DNA from: Purpureocillium takamizusanense
Taxonomy: Eukaryota > Ascomycota > Sordariomycetes > Hypocreales > Ophiocordycipitaceae
NCBI RefSeq assembly: GCF_022605165.1
Contig: NC_063078.1
Span: 248,001-312,000, forward strand
Direction: 5' to 3'
Length of the DNA: 64,000 bases
Part shown: piece by piece, positions 1-11,032 of the stretch
How the letters are laid out: each line of letters begins with the position of its first letter
Numbering within the stretch: the stretch's first letter is position 1
Notes under the pieces: generated by a model
Seen by the model: only the letters and a program-made list of their open reading frames with translations
Databases searched by the model: none
Told to the model about the DNA's origin: nothing
Translations under genes and position numbers: made by a program

Positions 1-468
1 CGCCGGGTCGCACCGCCGCCGACCTCTTCCGCCCCCTCGCCCTCGGCCCTCCCCGCCGCGTCCCAGATCGAGATGGACGCCGTGCGGGCCCGCGCGCTGG
101 CGACGTCCTCGCAGGCGCGCCTGCAGCTGCGCACCGAGCTCGGCCAGCGCACGCGCTGGTCCACGCACGACGTGCACCTGCTCATCGACCTCGTGGCCAA
201 GCACCGCGCGGCGTGGTCCGCCATCGCCAAGGACGACACGGCGCGCTGGGACCGCGAGGAGGCCAAGCGCGGCCAGCAGGGCCTCCGCGACAAGGCCCGC
301 AACCTCAAGGTCGACTTCCTCCTCACCGACATGCCCCTCCCGCCGTGCTTCGACCTCGTCGCCCTCAGCAGCAAGGAGGTGCGGCGCGTCGAGGAAGCGA
401 GGCGGAACCCCTTCCGCAGGGAGGAGGACCTCGACGAGGACGGGCGGCCTACGAACACGTTACTCTAA
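1..468 (+). CDS. Myb/SANT telobox-like DNA-binding protein, C-terminal part
   Basis: The frame is open from the first base of the window to the TAA at 466-468, so this is the 3' end of a longer gene; the ATG at 73 is internal. The visible 155 residues begin with a Pro/Ser/Ala-rich linker. A helix-turn-helix of Myb/SANT type follows: RTRWSTHDVHLLIDLV, then a tryptophan (AWSAIA), then the third helix GLRDKARNLKVDFL. The spacing of tryptophans and the DKARNLKVD segment resemble the telobox form of Myb found in telomere-repeat binding proteins such as TRF, Taz1 and Tbf1. A DNA-binding role at telomeric or promoter TTAGGG-like sites is therefore possible (inference from family). The end is charged (RREEDLDEDGR). 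A general Myb regulator cannot be excluded because the N-terminus, which would show a TRF homology domain, lies outside the window. Confidence 0.6.
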   Translation, partial: RRVAPPPTSSAPSPSALPAASQIEMDAVRARALATSSQARLQLRTELGQRTRWSTHDVHLLIDLVAKHRAAWSAIAKDDTARWDREEAKRGQQGLRDKARNLKVDFLLTDMPLPPCFDLVALSSKEVRRVEEARRNPFRREEDLDEDGRPTNTLL

Positions 469-1909
469 GGATGTGTGCGCCGCCGCCGCCACTCTGTCCG
501 TCTGTCTACTGTTTCTCTCTGTCCATAGCCGACCGCCGACCCGACCGACCGACGACGAGCGAGCACAGAACCAGGCCTCCTACCTACTACCTATTTGCTC
601 CACGTTTTTATTCCATATCTATTCCATTTACATATGGGTTCCATACTTGCCAAATCTTCCGCCCGGGGGGGGGTGGTTCTTGTCGCCAGTCGTCTGCTCC
701 CGTGTCTCGCGGCTGCGAGGCGCCTAGCGCTTGCTTGCTTGCTTGCTTTCTGCCATGTGGGCTGCTGCCGTTCGCGCCCTTTGCTGGCCCGTGTAAGAAG
801 AGATGGAGCGAGGGGTGAGAAAAGAAGCAATGTATTACCTATTGTACTTTGCCGGCGCGTAAAAGAGAGGGAGAGGGAGTGCGGGGAGAGGGAGGGATGC
901 ATCGACTACTCAGCGGGCCACACGTCATAACCTCCCTGGTAGCCTTTTATCGAAATAGTAATGGGAAGCAAGTTTTGGAAACACTGCGCGGCTCGAAGAT
1001 GCCTTGTTGGATACGCACCTACATTTCGGGAGTCGTCGCAACGTCACAGCCAACATAAAACACAAGTGAACCCATACACGTCTCGTGAGAGAGGAAAAAA
1101 GAAGCACTCTCGAATTCAGGGCGAGCGAGACACGCCACGGAGAACCAAACTACCTATCGCGCCGTCTACAAGCAGCGTTATCACCACACACTTTCCCAGC
1201 TCATGGCGGCCCACGGGCCCCTAGGCAGTCGTGATAAAAAGTAGTTGTCCCGTCGCCGCCAGCGTGGCACCAAAGTCCACCGCTTCATATCTCGCGCCCT
1301 TCTGTTGTATTCAGTCAAGACCTGGGCTTGAGGACAACAACAACAACAACAACACATCGAGAGTGAAAGAAATTGGGTACTGTCGTAAGAAAACGTGGTG
1401 CGTCTAGGAGGCGAGCCCGCCAGTCGTACCGCACGCGGCCTTGACAAGGCGAACGTGCGACTCTGCAGTCGTCACCTCTGCTTGGGTAAAAGCGGGGTCG
1501 AGAAAAGACCACAGAGAGAAAAGGTCGGCGACTCGATCCAAGCGGAATCCTGATCCCAAAGACTCCGCCCAGCGGTGCTCTATTCAAGCGACCACCATGG
1601 GCCGGACAATTCAGAAAGTGCCGTGTCCCTCCGGCGCCAGAACGGGGGACAGACGGAGACAAATAAAAGGGGGTATGCCACAGGCCGTGCAGAAAAAACA
1701 ATGACGCAAGAGGTATTCGGAACTAGGACGCAACGTCGAGAAAGGTGAGGGGAAATAAAAGGATAAAAAAGAGCTCCCATGTGCGATTTCAACGCCAAAT
1801 GTCCAGTTGTTCTGTTGGTCGAGCATGGTCGGTGCCGATGAGACCAAATAAAAAGAAAACATCAAGCCCCTCGTTTTACTTTCACATTTTCGTCAAGAAG
1901 TAGGCACCT
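469..1909. other. Convergent intergenic region, no gene seen
   Basis: This 1.4 kb lies between the ends of the Myb gene (+) and the septin gene (-), so it should hold both 3' untranslated regions. A short (AAC)n run sits near 1336-1353. Open frames here are short, overlap on both strands and show no domain. Nothing else is recognised. Confidence 0.5.
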
Positions 1910-3502
1910 CTATCGGGCACGAAAAGACGTTCCGGAGCCGCGATTGAGCTTGTTCGTACGCCAGCCCTCGTACCACTGCTCTCGGCTCGCCTCACGCAGC
2001 TCGGCGCGCCACTCGCTGAACACGGCCTCCTTGAGGCGCTGGAAGTCGCAGTGCGTCTCGTTGTACGGGTCGGCGAAGCCCCAGGGGAATTGCCGGCCAG
2101 TGACGCCGGGCTCGTAGAGGTCGGGGCTGATGATGGACAGCGGCAGAAATGGCGTGTCGTCCTCCTTGGTCTCCGGTTGGGCCTTGTGTCTGCGGATCGA
2201 CTGGCTCGAGAGGCGCTTCGAGTTGGGAGACGTCGGCGGCGACGGCATCATATGCTGCTCATCCTCGATGGCATCCTCGTCCTCCTCGTCGATCCGGCCG
2301 GACAGGTCGTCGCCCTCCTCGTCCAAACCCAGGGCCTCGAGCGGGTCGAGATTGGCCTTCTTGATGCTGTCCCAGACAGCCTTCTTGAGAACATTCATGT
2401 GCTTGGTCGTGACCGTGTCTGCTTTGGCGATGACGGGAATGACAGTCGTCTTGCCGTGAAGGGCGCGCAGAACCTGGAGATCCACGTCGTTGTCGAGGCC
2501 GCCAAAGGTGCGGTTACTAAGGCCGTTGATGCCGCCGTTCTGGTAGCCTGCAGCCTTGCGAGCCGAGGCAATGTTGCGGTCGAGCGCGGCCGGGTCCAGA
2601 ACGAAGAAGACGGCGTGGATGTGGGTGTCTTGCACGCCCGGCGAACGGATAACCTTCATCTCCTCGGCAAAGGTCTCCTCGAACTTGCTCTCCAGGAAGC
2701 CCGACATCTCCCTCAGCTGGAGATCTACCAGGTTCTTCTCAACGCCCTCCGAGTCCCAAATGGTCAGGCCAATGCGCTCACTGTCAATCTCCGTCTCGAG
2801 GTAGTGGGGCACAAAATTGCCGCTGGCGGGCGCCGGGACCTTGAAGTCATCCTCTTCGGGCTTGCGGGTTGGGCGCTTGTGGGCGGGCAGCGCAAAGGCC
2901 GTCTTGAGAAACTCGATGAAGGAAGTCTTTCCCGAGCCTCGTGTCCCGATGACGAGAATACTGAGATTTGAAAATTAGCTCTTGCCGTAATGACGCTCGC
3001 CCATCCGACGTGGGGGCGTATGAGACGACACGTGGGGCGAGGCGACTCACTTGAAGGGAGTGGGATCCTTTCTTCTACGGACCCTCCGAGGGCTGTTGAT
3101 GGTGCTGATGGCACTGCTGGCGTAGCTGTAACGGCCGCGGTGCGTCATGCTCTCGGTGCGAGCATAGGGATCAAAGGGGATGGGGGGGACGGGCGGGTGG
3201 TTTGCGGCCGTGTAGGTGCGAGGGGCCTCGGCGGAACCGCGACTGACGCCGTGATGGCCGGGCGCGAGGCTGTAAGCGGGCTCGGAGGGCTGCAGGTCGT
3301 GGCCGAGGGACTTGGAGAGCTGCTCGGAGTGGTTGGTGAACTCGGGCAGCTTGGGGGGGATGCGCGATGCAGCGGCCTGGCGCTGGCGCTCGAGCTCGGC
3401 CTCTTTAAGAGCCTGAGCCTTCTTGCCCTTGCCAAAGTCGCCGCTCTTGCTACGCTTGAGCAACATTCCGAAGCTGGAGCGACGCGGCTGGGGGCTGGTC
3501 AT
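1910..3502 (-). CDS. Septin, divergent AspE-like type
   Basis: Two exons, 3502-3051 and 2960-1910, are joined over a 90-bp intron (GTGAGT donor, CAG acceptor) and give 500 residues. Septins are filament-forming GTPases at septa, hyphal tips and branch sites. Residues 1-150 are basic, Ser/Pro-rich and probably disordered. The splice restores the start of the G domain: FNILVIGTRGSGKTS, a P-loop at 156-164. G4 is AKAD at 329-332, and the septin-unique GRQFPWG is at 439-445. The G3 site reads IWDSEG (218-223) instead of the usual DTPGF. An acidic, low-complexity insert at about 356-420 interrupts the G domain. The C-terminus ends soon after the septin-unique element with no long coiled coil. Together these point to the filamentous-fungus-specific AspE-like group rather than Cdc3/10/11/12 (inference). 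The start at 3502 was chosen over an upstream in-frame alternative because MTSPQPRRSSFG begins the basic tail typical of the group. Confidence 0.85.
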
Positions 3503-4085
3503 GACAGAAAAACGGACGAGGTCGTGAGAGGTTGGGCGGCTGTCGATTTGAAGGAAGCGGGCGGTTACGTCGAGGCGGCGCGGGTGCAAGCTGCTGGAAT
3601 GGACGAGATGCGCCACTGGGTCCAAGGACCGCCAAGGGGGGGGTGGGCAGACGTCAGGTCGGATCAATCAGCCCTGTTGGTTGGGGTGTAGAGGTGAAAC
3701 GCCGGGTGAGCAGGGCAAGACGATGGACGAGAAAGGGGAGGGAGCCTCTGCCGCGGGTGCTTGTCTTGTGCTATTTGGGTCGTCGCCAGCTGCGCGCGGC
3801 GCGGTTGGTGTGCGAAGCGCGTGGGCGGGCGGATGAGGCTTTGCCGCTGGGCTGTCCTTGATACAGGGCTGTCGGTGGATGGACCAGGCCAAACAAGACG
3901 AGAGACGAAGAAGAATAAGACGCAAGAGAGGCCAAAAAGGAAGGGACACCACGCAACAGGCGGGATCGGCCGGGAACAGGGAGGACGCGGAATGGATCGA
4001 GAAGGAGAGGCGAAGAATGGAGAGGTGTGGTGGTGTGGGAGAAGAGAGGGCGACGACCCGGGGGGGGGGGCACGTCGTACGCCAA

Positions 4086-4123
4086 GGTGGTGGTGGTGGT
4101 GGTGGTGGTGGTGGTGGTGGTGG
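4086..4123. repeat. (GGT)n microsatellite
   Basis: About 12 perfect GGT units lie 0.6 kb upstream of the septin start. They are non-coding in any supported model. Confidence 0.95.
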
Positions 4124-5762
4124 CGGTCCTCATCGTGTGCGGGTAGGGTGAGAGAGCGAGCTCGAATGACGACGGGGCCTCGGCACTGCAATGCAAATGC
4201 ACCAGACGAAAGAAAAGGGGGTGGCCCTACCCTTCGTTGCTGCGCAGGCAAGGTAGGCAGGCAGGCAGGCCAACAACAACAGGACGAGGCACCCCAAGAC
4301 GAGCCAGTCTGGCGGCTGCGTAACGACAAGCGGCCGCTGGTCAGAGAGGTGGACGGGTGAATTGGGCGGCCCTGACCGCGATGATCCATGAACGGCATGG
4401 GTACCTACCGACTTGACTTGTTGATAGCAGCGGGCTCCATTGGATGTTGCAGCTTGGGCTTGCTCGCGAACAGGGGTCCCGATGTGGTGGTGGATAAGTC
4501 GTGGTGGTGGATGGGATGGGATGGTGGAGGTGGAGGTGGGGGGGAGGCCCGCCCGTGGATTTCCTGGCGACGACGGGCGGCGGGGCTCGATTGGCTACGG
4601 GTGGTGTGGGTACCTCACCTGGGCACCATGGCACCTTCCAATCCGTCATTGCAGGCAAGTTGCTTCCAGTTGTGCTTGGGTCGGGGGTATGAGTTCTGTG
4701 TTCCCCGTCCGTCGGGTCCCCTGCGCTGTCGTGGGCCCCGATGAGCTCCCCTTTACAAGGTCCATGACTGATGAGGTGGAGGTCGGGTGCCTGTTCCTGG
4801 ATGGACTCCATGACTGCCCTGGGCCTCGCGCCAGGCACGGGCGGCGGCGGCGGCGGCGGGCGGGCGGGTGGCATGCATCCAAGAGCCCAGCCCAGTGAAA
4901 GCTTGGACCGTCACCTAATCAGCGAGATGCCCGCCGCCATCATCCGGTCCTCAATTCGACACAGGCCAGGCGGCCGCTCCCCTCTGCTCCCGCGCGCTGT
5001 TCTGCGACGGCTGCAAGGCGTTGTTCATGCGCTTGTTGATGCGCAGGACGCCCGACTGCCCGCAGATGATGATGGTCCCCTCCCCTGGCTCCACCACCCA
5101 AACCTCTCAAATACCCACGCCTCCTCTGGCTGTAGTCGAGTCCCCGCCGCGAAATCAACGACGTACCTGACCTGATGGACGGCAGGGCAGGGCAGGGCAG
5201 GGCAACACAAGACAGGGCCGCCGCGGCGGCCAGATGGGGGGGGGAGAGGACACGAACATGACACGACGACAGGACGACACGCCCACGCGGCGCGACGCCC
5301 ATGGGGAGGAGGCACGGGAAGAGGGGGGCAACGCAGATGACTGGCTGGCTGGACGGATGAGATGGACAGACGGATGGACGGTCGACCGACCCAAGATGGC
5401 CGTGGCTGGCACAGACGGGGTGGCACGGGCGGCAGTCCAGAGCGCGGCGGCGAATCGGGGCGCCGATGATCCCCAATTCCGTGACACTCCCGCGCTCTCG
5501 TACGCACGCACCCGACGAGAGAGCACACAGCACAGCGTACACGAGAAGGCCCAAGCTGGGGGGGACTTTTGGTTCCCTTTCCTTTCCCTTTCGTGTCGCG
5601 GCTGCGGGTGGTGGGCATGCCGAGCAGTTGTCAAGTCCCTACCTTACTTCGTGTATGTGCGCAGCACTCGTACTCATTAGTACGAAAGTGTACGTGCGTT
5701 CGTTCACACGGCGGTATTACCGCTGGGTGGCGCATCGGCAAAGCTGTCCAATGCACGCCACT

Positions 5763-5779
5763 AAAAAAAAAAAAAAAAA
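5763..5779. repeat. Poly(A) tract
   Basis: Seventeen consecutive A residues in intergenic DNA. Confidence 0.95.
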
Positions 5780-8700
5780 CCCCGCCGCCGCCATCTTGCG
5801 CCGTTTCAGCCCCAACGGGTGACGACGGCTGTCTCGATGATCTTCTTTCAAATCTTCTTTTTCTTCTGTAACAGCTACCAGGGCTGGTCTGAAGTTTACC
5901 ACCTGGTAGGGGGGAAGGGTGGGTTGCCGCTGCATTTGATGCATGTCCACTAGGTACCAGGTTAGTAGTTTACAGCCACCCACTGCTATGGAACTGGAAG
6001 TCGGGGGGGAGCATGGGCGCTTCCACAAAGCAAGGCACTACAGCAGGGTGCCTGGAAGGTGGGGGGGCGCTTGGGGGGACCATCCCAGCGCGCGCGTTGC
6101 GGTTAGCGTGCCGGAGGAGAGCTGGACGCAGCGCTAGCAAGGCAAGGAACCTCTCCCCCATGTCTCGCTGCCCCCAAGCTGCAGCAGAACGTTCTTTTTC
6201 TTTTGTAGCCTGGCCTGGCAATAATAAGCTGACGGCGCTAACACACACAGACACTCGTGAGAAAGGGGTCGCATGAGAAAGCCAAGCATTGATGTGGATA
6301 TTGCTCTGTGGGTGTATGGGCTTCGCTGCGGCTGCTCCGGGACGCGCACCAAGATCGTCACCTTCACCTCAAGCTACGGGGCAGCGCTTTGATCTCTCTC
6401 ACCTTTTAGCGGACGGCACTTATACTTTGTTGAACAGCACGTGTCAAGGCCCAAGCACGACGACAAGCAGGACTAAAATAAGTTCAATTTGGTCTTTTTT
6501 TTTTCTCTTTGAATACTGCGACAAGTTCGCAGACGGAGCAGCCTTGCCCCCCCCCCCCTAACCATCCCCTTCCCTCTCTCTCCCCTCCCTTCCAACCTGC
6601 AGGGTCCAGCGGGCCGGAAATATTGGAGGACAAAAAAAGGGGGGGAAAGGCCCCATCAGCCGGCGCACCCGCTGAGGAATGATAGTCGGGAGTTGGGACA
6701 GCTCCCAACCGACGACTCTGTTTCGCACATTAGTAGGTACGAATTCAGTGCTAGTACTTAACTTGCTTCGTTCGTACTGCAAGGGCCAACTTGGAGCTCG
6801 GTGCTCGAGCTGGACGGTGCGCTAATAACTACGTAGCAGTTCCTCTCTCTCCTTCGCCCGTCATCATCATCCTCGTTCGAGGGCTCCTGTCCGTCCGTCC
6901 GTCGCTGTTTATCAGGGGCTCGGAGAGATTTGACGACGACGGGGCATGCTGCCTCCCCCCGGCCTCATCTGCGACAACCAAGACCGGCACGAAGTAGGTA
7001 GGTAGCCACGCATGCTCAGGCAGGACCTTTTTCTTGGTCTGCATGCAACGCTCGTTCGGCGGTTCCTCTCGCCTCCGACTGCACATAGGAACCAACCTTT
7101 GGAAGTCCCGAAGCCACCGCCGCCGCCGCCGCCACCACCACCACCACCACGAACCACTCGTTGTCATGTCAGTCAGGCCGGATAGCAGTCGTCAGCGCGA
7201 CTCACTCACTCACTCAACCCCGTTTTTTTGTCTCTCATCTCTCCCTTCACAGCCGCTTCCTAGCAGTACGTAGCGGTGTTAATTCTTTCTTTTTCGCCAC
7301 GCGAAGCTACTGCTACTACTTCTCCTACTACGTACTGCAACCCGCGGAGACACACGTGATGGTCCAAGACGCGACAAGAAGGGAAGAAGGAAAGAAAGAA
7401 AGAAAGAAAAAAAAGTTCATTCCTCCCCACACTCGCTTCATCACCTGTGTGTCTCTCCCCTTTTGCCCCCGGCCGACCTAGGGAATCCGGTGGGCAGCCG
7501 AACCCAACACGCGTGTTCGTCACGATGTCTCAGTCTGTTGGCTGAGACCGCTTCCCCCCCCCCCCCCTCTCCTTCTTTCTCCCTCTCTGAGTTGAGCTAG
7601 AGGAAGAAAGAGAGAGGAGAGAGAAAGGAATCGTTATGAGCGAGGGGCGGGGCCCGGTGAAGGCCGCCATGATTACTACTCGGGCGCTGAGACTGCGAAA
7701 TTCTCGCGATCGAAAATGGTTGGATTTTCCCACACGATCCGATCCGCCCTTGGTGGCGGTCGACGTATGTTACATGACATACGTTTTTTCCGTGCCTTGC
7801 CGTCTGATGAGCGTCATGGGCCGGGCAGTTGCCAATCATTCACTCACTTACTCACTCACAAGGGGGGCGTCGTCTCGTCGTGTCCAAGGTCCCCCGTCCT
7901 CCCGAAACGCCCACGCCACCTCATTCGTCCCGTCCGCCCGCCGCCGCCTGCTCTCTCCTCTCTCTCCCCTCCCGCGTGGCCCGACTTCTCCCCTCCCTCC
8001 CCCTTTGTAGGACACACGTCCATCTGCCCAGTGCCTACGCGTGTTCTACTAGCACTCGTACACGGAGCAGAGAGGAGAGCAGCAGCAGCAACGGCAACAG
8101 CGCGTCCACGTCTGTCCTCGCCGCAAGGCAGCGCAGGCAGCTAGCTACACCAGCTACTAAGATTGCAGGGTTGGGCCGGCTCATTTGGCCCTCGACAAGT
8201 AAGTGACCTGCCTACTAGGTTACTACTCTCCCCCGGCCCAGGCACAATCACCAGCAAGCATACTCCTCCGCAGCAGCAGTAGCAGACGTGAAACTGAGCC
8301 TGGTCCCATCCGCATGGCATCTCCTACCTATATACTACCTACCCAGTCCCCGGGGTGATTCAGCAGAGAGTGTCGAGCAAAGCCGCAGGTAAGTCACGTA
8401 CGTAGTAACGTTAACTAGCAGTAGAGCTTAGTAAATGCCCTACCCGGTCAAATCAAGGGGTGCAGGCACGAAGCATGGCACCCCCGGCCGCCCGCGCCGC
8501 GTGACGGACCCGGGTGGGTGGCGCGGGATATCCGCTCCGCGAGTTCGGGCTGCCGATCGAGCAGGCGCCCTCTCGCTCGGCCTTTCTCTGGAAATGAGCT
8601 CCTCAGTCCCGGTCGCCGTCACCGTTCCTCGGCCGCCGCGGTAGGCAGGCAGACATTTGTCGGCGGCAGGCGGAGGCGGCACGCCCCGTCCGAGTGCGAC

Positions 8701-8969
8701 TAGTTTCTTTGTATAAGCGTCGTCTGTGCCAACATCTACAAAGTCAAGCTGCCGTAGCGGCTGTGAGAAAATGAGGAGTGGTATTTATCCCGATATGCTC
8801 CGTCTCTTCTGAATACCCCGTGCGCGTTGAATCGCTGTGCCTCTTGCATCTATGAAGCCCAAGCCCCCCGAACGCCGTGGCCAATGCCCGATGCTATGCA
8901 TCCGATGCGGACCCAAGAGTAGGATATCGCCTCATGATGCGCCCGCAAACGCTTCCCTCCTCCGACCAT

Positions 8970-11032
8970 CTACCCTTCAAACACCTCGTGCTGCAGCTCA
9001 ATGCCATAGTCCTGCGCCACGTCCTTCATGCGCTTCTCCATCTCGTCCTCCATGCCGCCCCCGATGCCCAGCCACTGCCGCACCTTGAAGAAGTAAAAGG
9101 CCACGTCCGTCGCCGTCAGCACCGCCTTGAACAGCACGTGCCGCCACGCATTCTGCAGCCGCTGCCGCAGCGGCAGGTTCGGATCCTCGAACAGGCTGCG
9201 GCTCGCCCACTCGCCCATCATCTTGACCCGGTTGACGGGGGAGCCCAGGTACTGGTTGTTGCCCTGCACGATGCGCATGTTGCGCCCGATGAAAATGAGC
9301 TCCTTGGGCCACTTGTCCTCGTCTGAGAGCATATCGCGGATGCCTTGCTTCATCCGCTCCTGCATCTCGTAGTGCCGCTCCTTCGACGTCGTGCCGTCCA
9401 GATCCTTCATAAAGTCCGAGGTCGACGAGTCGCCGCCCTCGTAGGGGCGCATCAGCGTCGCGCTGGCAAAGAGGTCGGCGCCCTTGATGCCCCACGCCTC
9501 CGTCACCTTGACAATGGTCTCGTTGTCAAACGTCATGAGCGCCTTCCAGAACATGCCGTACTGGTGGCGGAACTTTTGCGACATGTACACGTACAGGCCG
9601 TGGTCGATGAGCACCAACTCCGCCCTGCCATTCGGCAACCGTCGAACAAAGATATTTCCGGGATGGGGATCGCAGTGGACGACTCCCCACTTGAAGATTT
9701 GCGCCGAGAAGAGATCAATCATGGTGGTCATGACCTCCTTTGTCGAGAGGCCGAGGCCGCCACGGCCGCGTGTTCCCTTCCACTCCTCGCGCTCCGGCTT
9801 GATCTTCTCCTGGGAGGGCTTGGTGCGAATCTGCTGTCGGGTAGCGTCCATGTCGATGGCCGGCAGCGGACTTTGCGCGCCTGGCGATCCCTTGCCGTGG
9901 CCGCCAAGCCATTTCGACGTCATCCCCTTCTTATCCCAGAGCCTGACGCCCTCTATCCACTCGGTTGTGAGGACCCGCCTCGTTGTGAACTCTGGGTACA
10001 CTGTCGGGATGTACACGCGGCCTTTGAGGCGCTTCTCCGAGTTGACCAGTTCCCGCATCGTCTCCGAATTCCTCGCCTCGGCCTCAAAGTCCGTTTCGAG
10101 CTCGAGCCGCTCGGTGATGTAGGGGACCATGCTGTAGAAGGGCAGGTCAAACCACTTTGAGTAGATCCACGTCACGGTCCTGTCCATATTGTCAGTGCCG
10201 AGTCGGCCGATGCGCTGGTCGAGAGGAACCCTCACCTGAACGCCCACAGGTCCCAGGCAATCTGCTTGGCAATCTCGCGCTTCTGGATCTTGATGGCCAC
10301 CTCACGTCCGTCGGGCAGCTTGGCCCAGTGAACCTGCGCGACGCTTGCGCTGGCCCTCGCCTTGCGCTCCATGACGCCCATGCCCGGCTTACCGGTGAAG
10401 CTGACGCCAAACACCTCCTCTACGCTCTTGCCAAAATCCTGCTTGATGACCTTTTCGACGTCCTTCCACTCGTCCTGCGGCGCGTCGTCAAACATGCGGC
10501 TGAACATCTTTTGAAACTCGGGCGGCAGGACGGCGCTCTGCATCGCGATGGCCTGCCCGATCTTCAGGTATAGGCCGCCGTTGGCACGCAACAGGTCGAA
10601 GAGGCGCTCGGCGTTGCGGGTGTGTAGGTCGGGGACTGAGCCGGCCGTGATCGGCTCCGGGCGGAAGTTGATCTTGTAGTCGATGGCGACGAGGAGCGTC
10701 GTGCCGAAGGTGCGGAGGGTACGGCCGAAGCCCGAGGCGTAGACCTGGCGGTCCACAGCGTAGATGGTGCCGCCGACCGCGAGAGTGATCATGGCCCAGC
10801 GCGTCCATCTCCTGCCCCGGCGGTACTGCTTGGCGGCCTTTGGAGCTCCGAGCTCGTCGGGAGAGGGCGGCCGCAGCGGCTTGAACGGGCCGCCCGACGA
10901 CTGGACGTGGCGCTTCGTGATGGCGGGACGGGCGGCGACGACATCACGCCGAGGGGGAAAGGCTCGAGGCACGCGACAGGCTGGCAGCGCGGGGGCCGCG
11001 CCCAGTATGCGGCGACGGAGCATGCTGGACAT
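8970..11032 (-). CDS. MCP2: ABC1/ADCK-family kinase-like protein, Mcp2 (Cqd2) type
   Basis: Exons 11032-10236 and 10179-8970 are joined over a 56-bp intron (GTGAGG donor, CTGAC branch site, CAG acceptor) and give 668 residues. The family (UbiB/Coq8/ADCK) acts in mitochondria on coenzyme Q and lipid homeostasis. Yeast Mcp2/Cqd2 is an inner-membrane protein affecting CoQ distribution. The N-terminus is Arg-rich without acidic residues, as in a mitochondrial presequence, and a hydrophobic segment lies near 79-96. The family hallmarks follow: KIGQ at 157-160, the Ala-rich loop ASVAQVH near 229-235, VAIK with K248, HCDPHPGN at 434-441 and IDHG at 457-460 in place of DFG. A Lys/Pro/Gly-rich insert at about 360-408 splits the kinase-like domain between IEGVRLWDKKG and LSTKEV. 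The assignment to Mcp2 rather than Coq8 rests on the ANGGLYLKIGQA context and overall length. Exact orthology is inferred. Confidence 0.85.

Larger units (their letters stand above)
3503..8969. other. Long intergenic region between two minus-strand genes
   Basis: No gene could be supported in 5.5 kb. The part next to 3502 should hold the septin promoter and leader. The far end holds the 3' region of the Mcp2-like gene. The sequence is full of homopolymers and microsatellites: (GGT)n at 4086-4123, an A17 run at 5763-5779, C runs near 6548 and 7555, and (CCG/CCA)n near 7118-7150. Several AG/GTAAGT-like junctions near 8200 and 8390 could belong to a spliced non-coding transcript. A short minus-strand segment near 5100-4950 looks mildly coding but has stops on both sides. 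Confidence 0.4.

Noticed and set aside
4940..5175. Minus-strand segment near 5100-4950 that reads VVEPGEGTIIICGQ then SGVLRINKRMNNALQPSQ
   Set aside because: It looks mildly coding, but an in-frame stop lies immediately upstream, only about 45 codons are open, no clear splice partner was found and no family is recognised.
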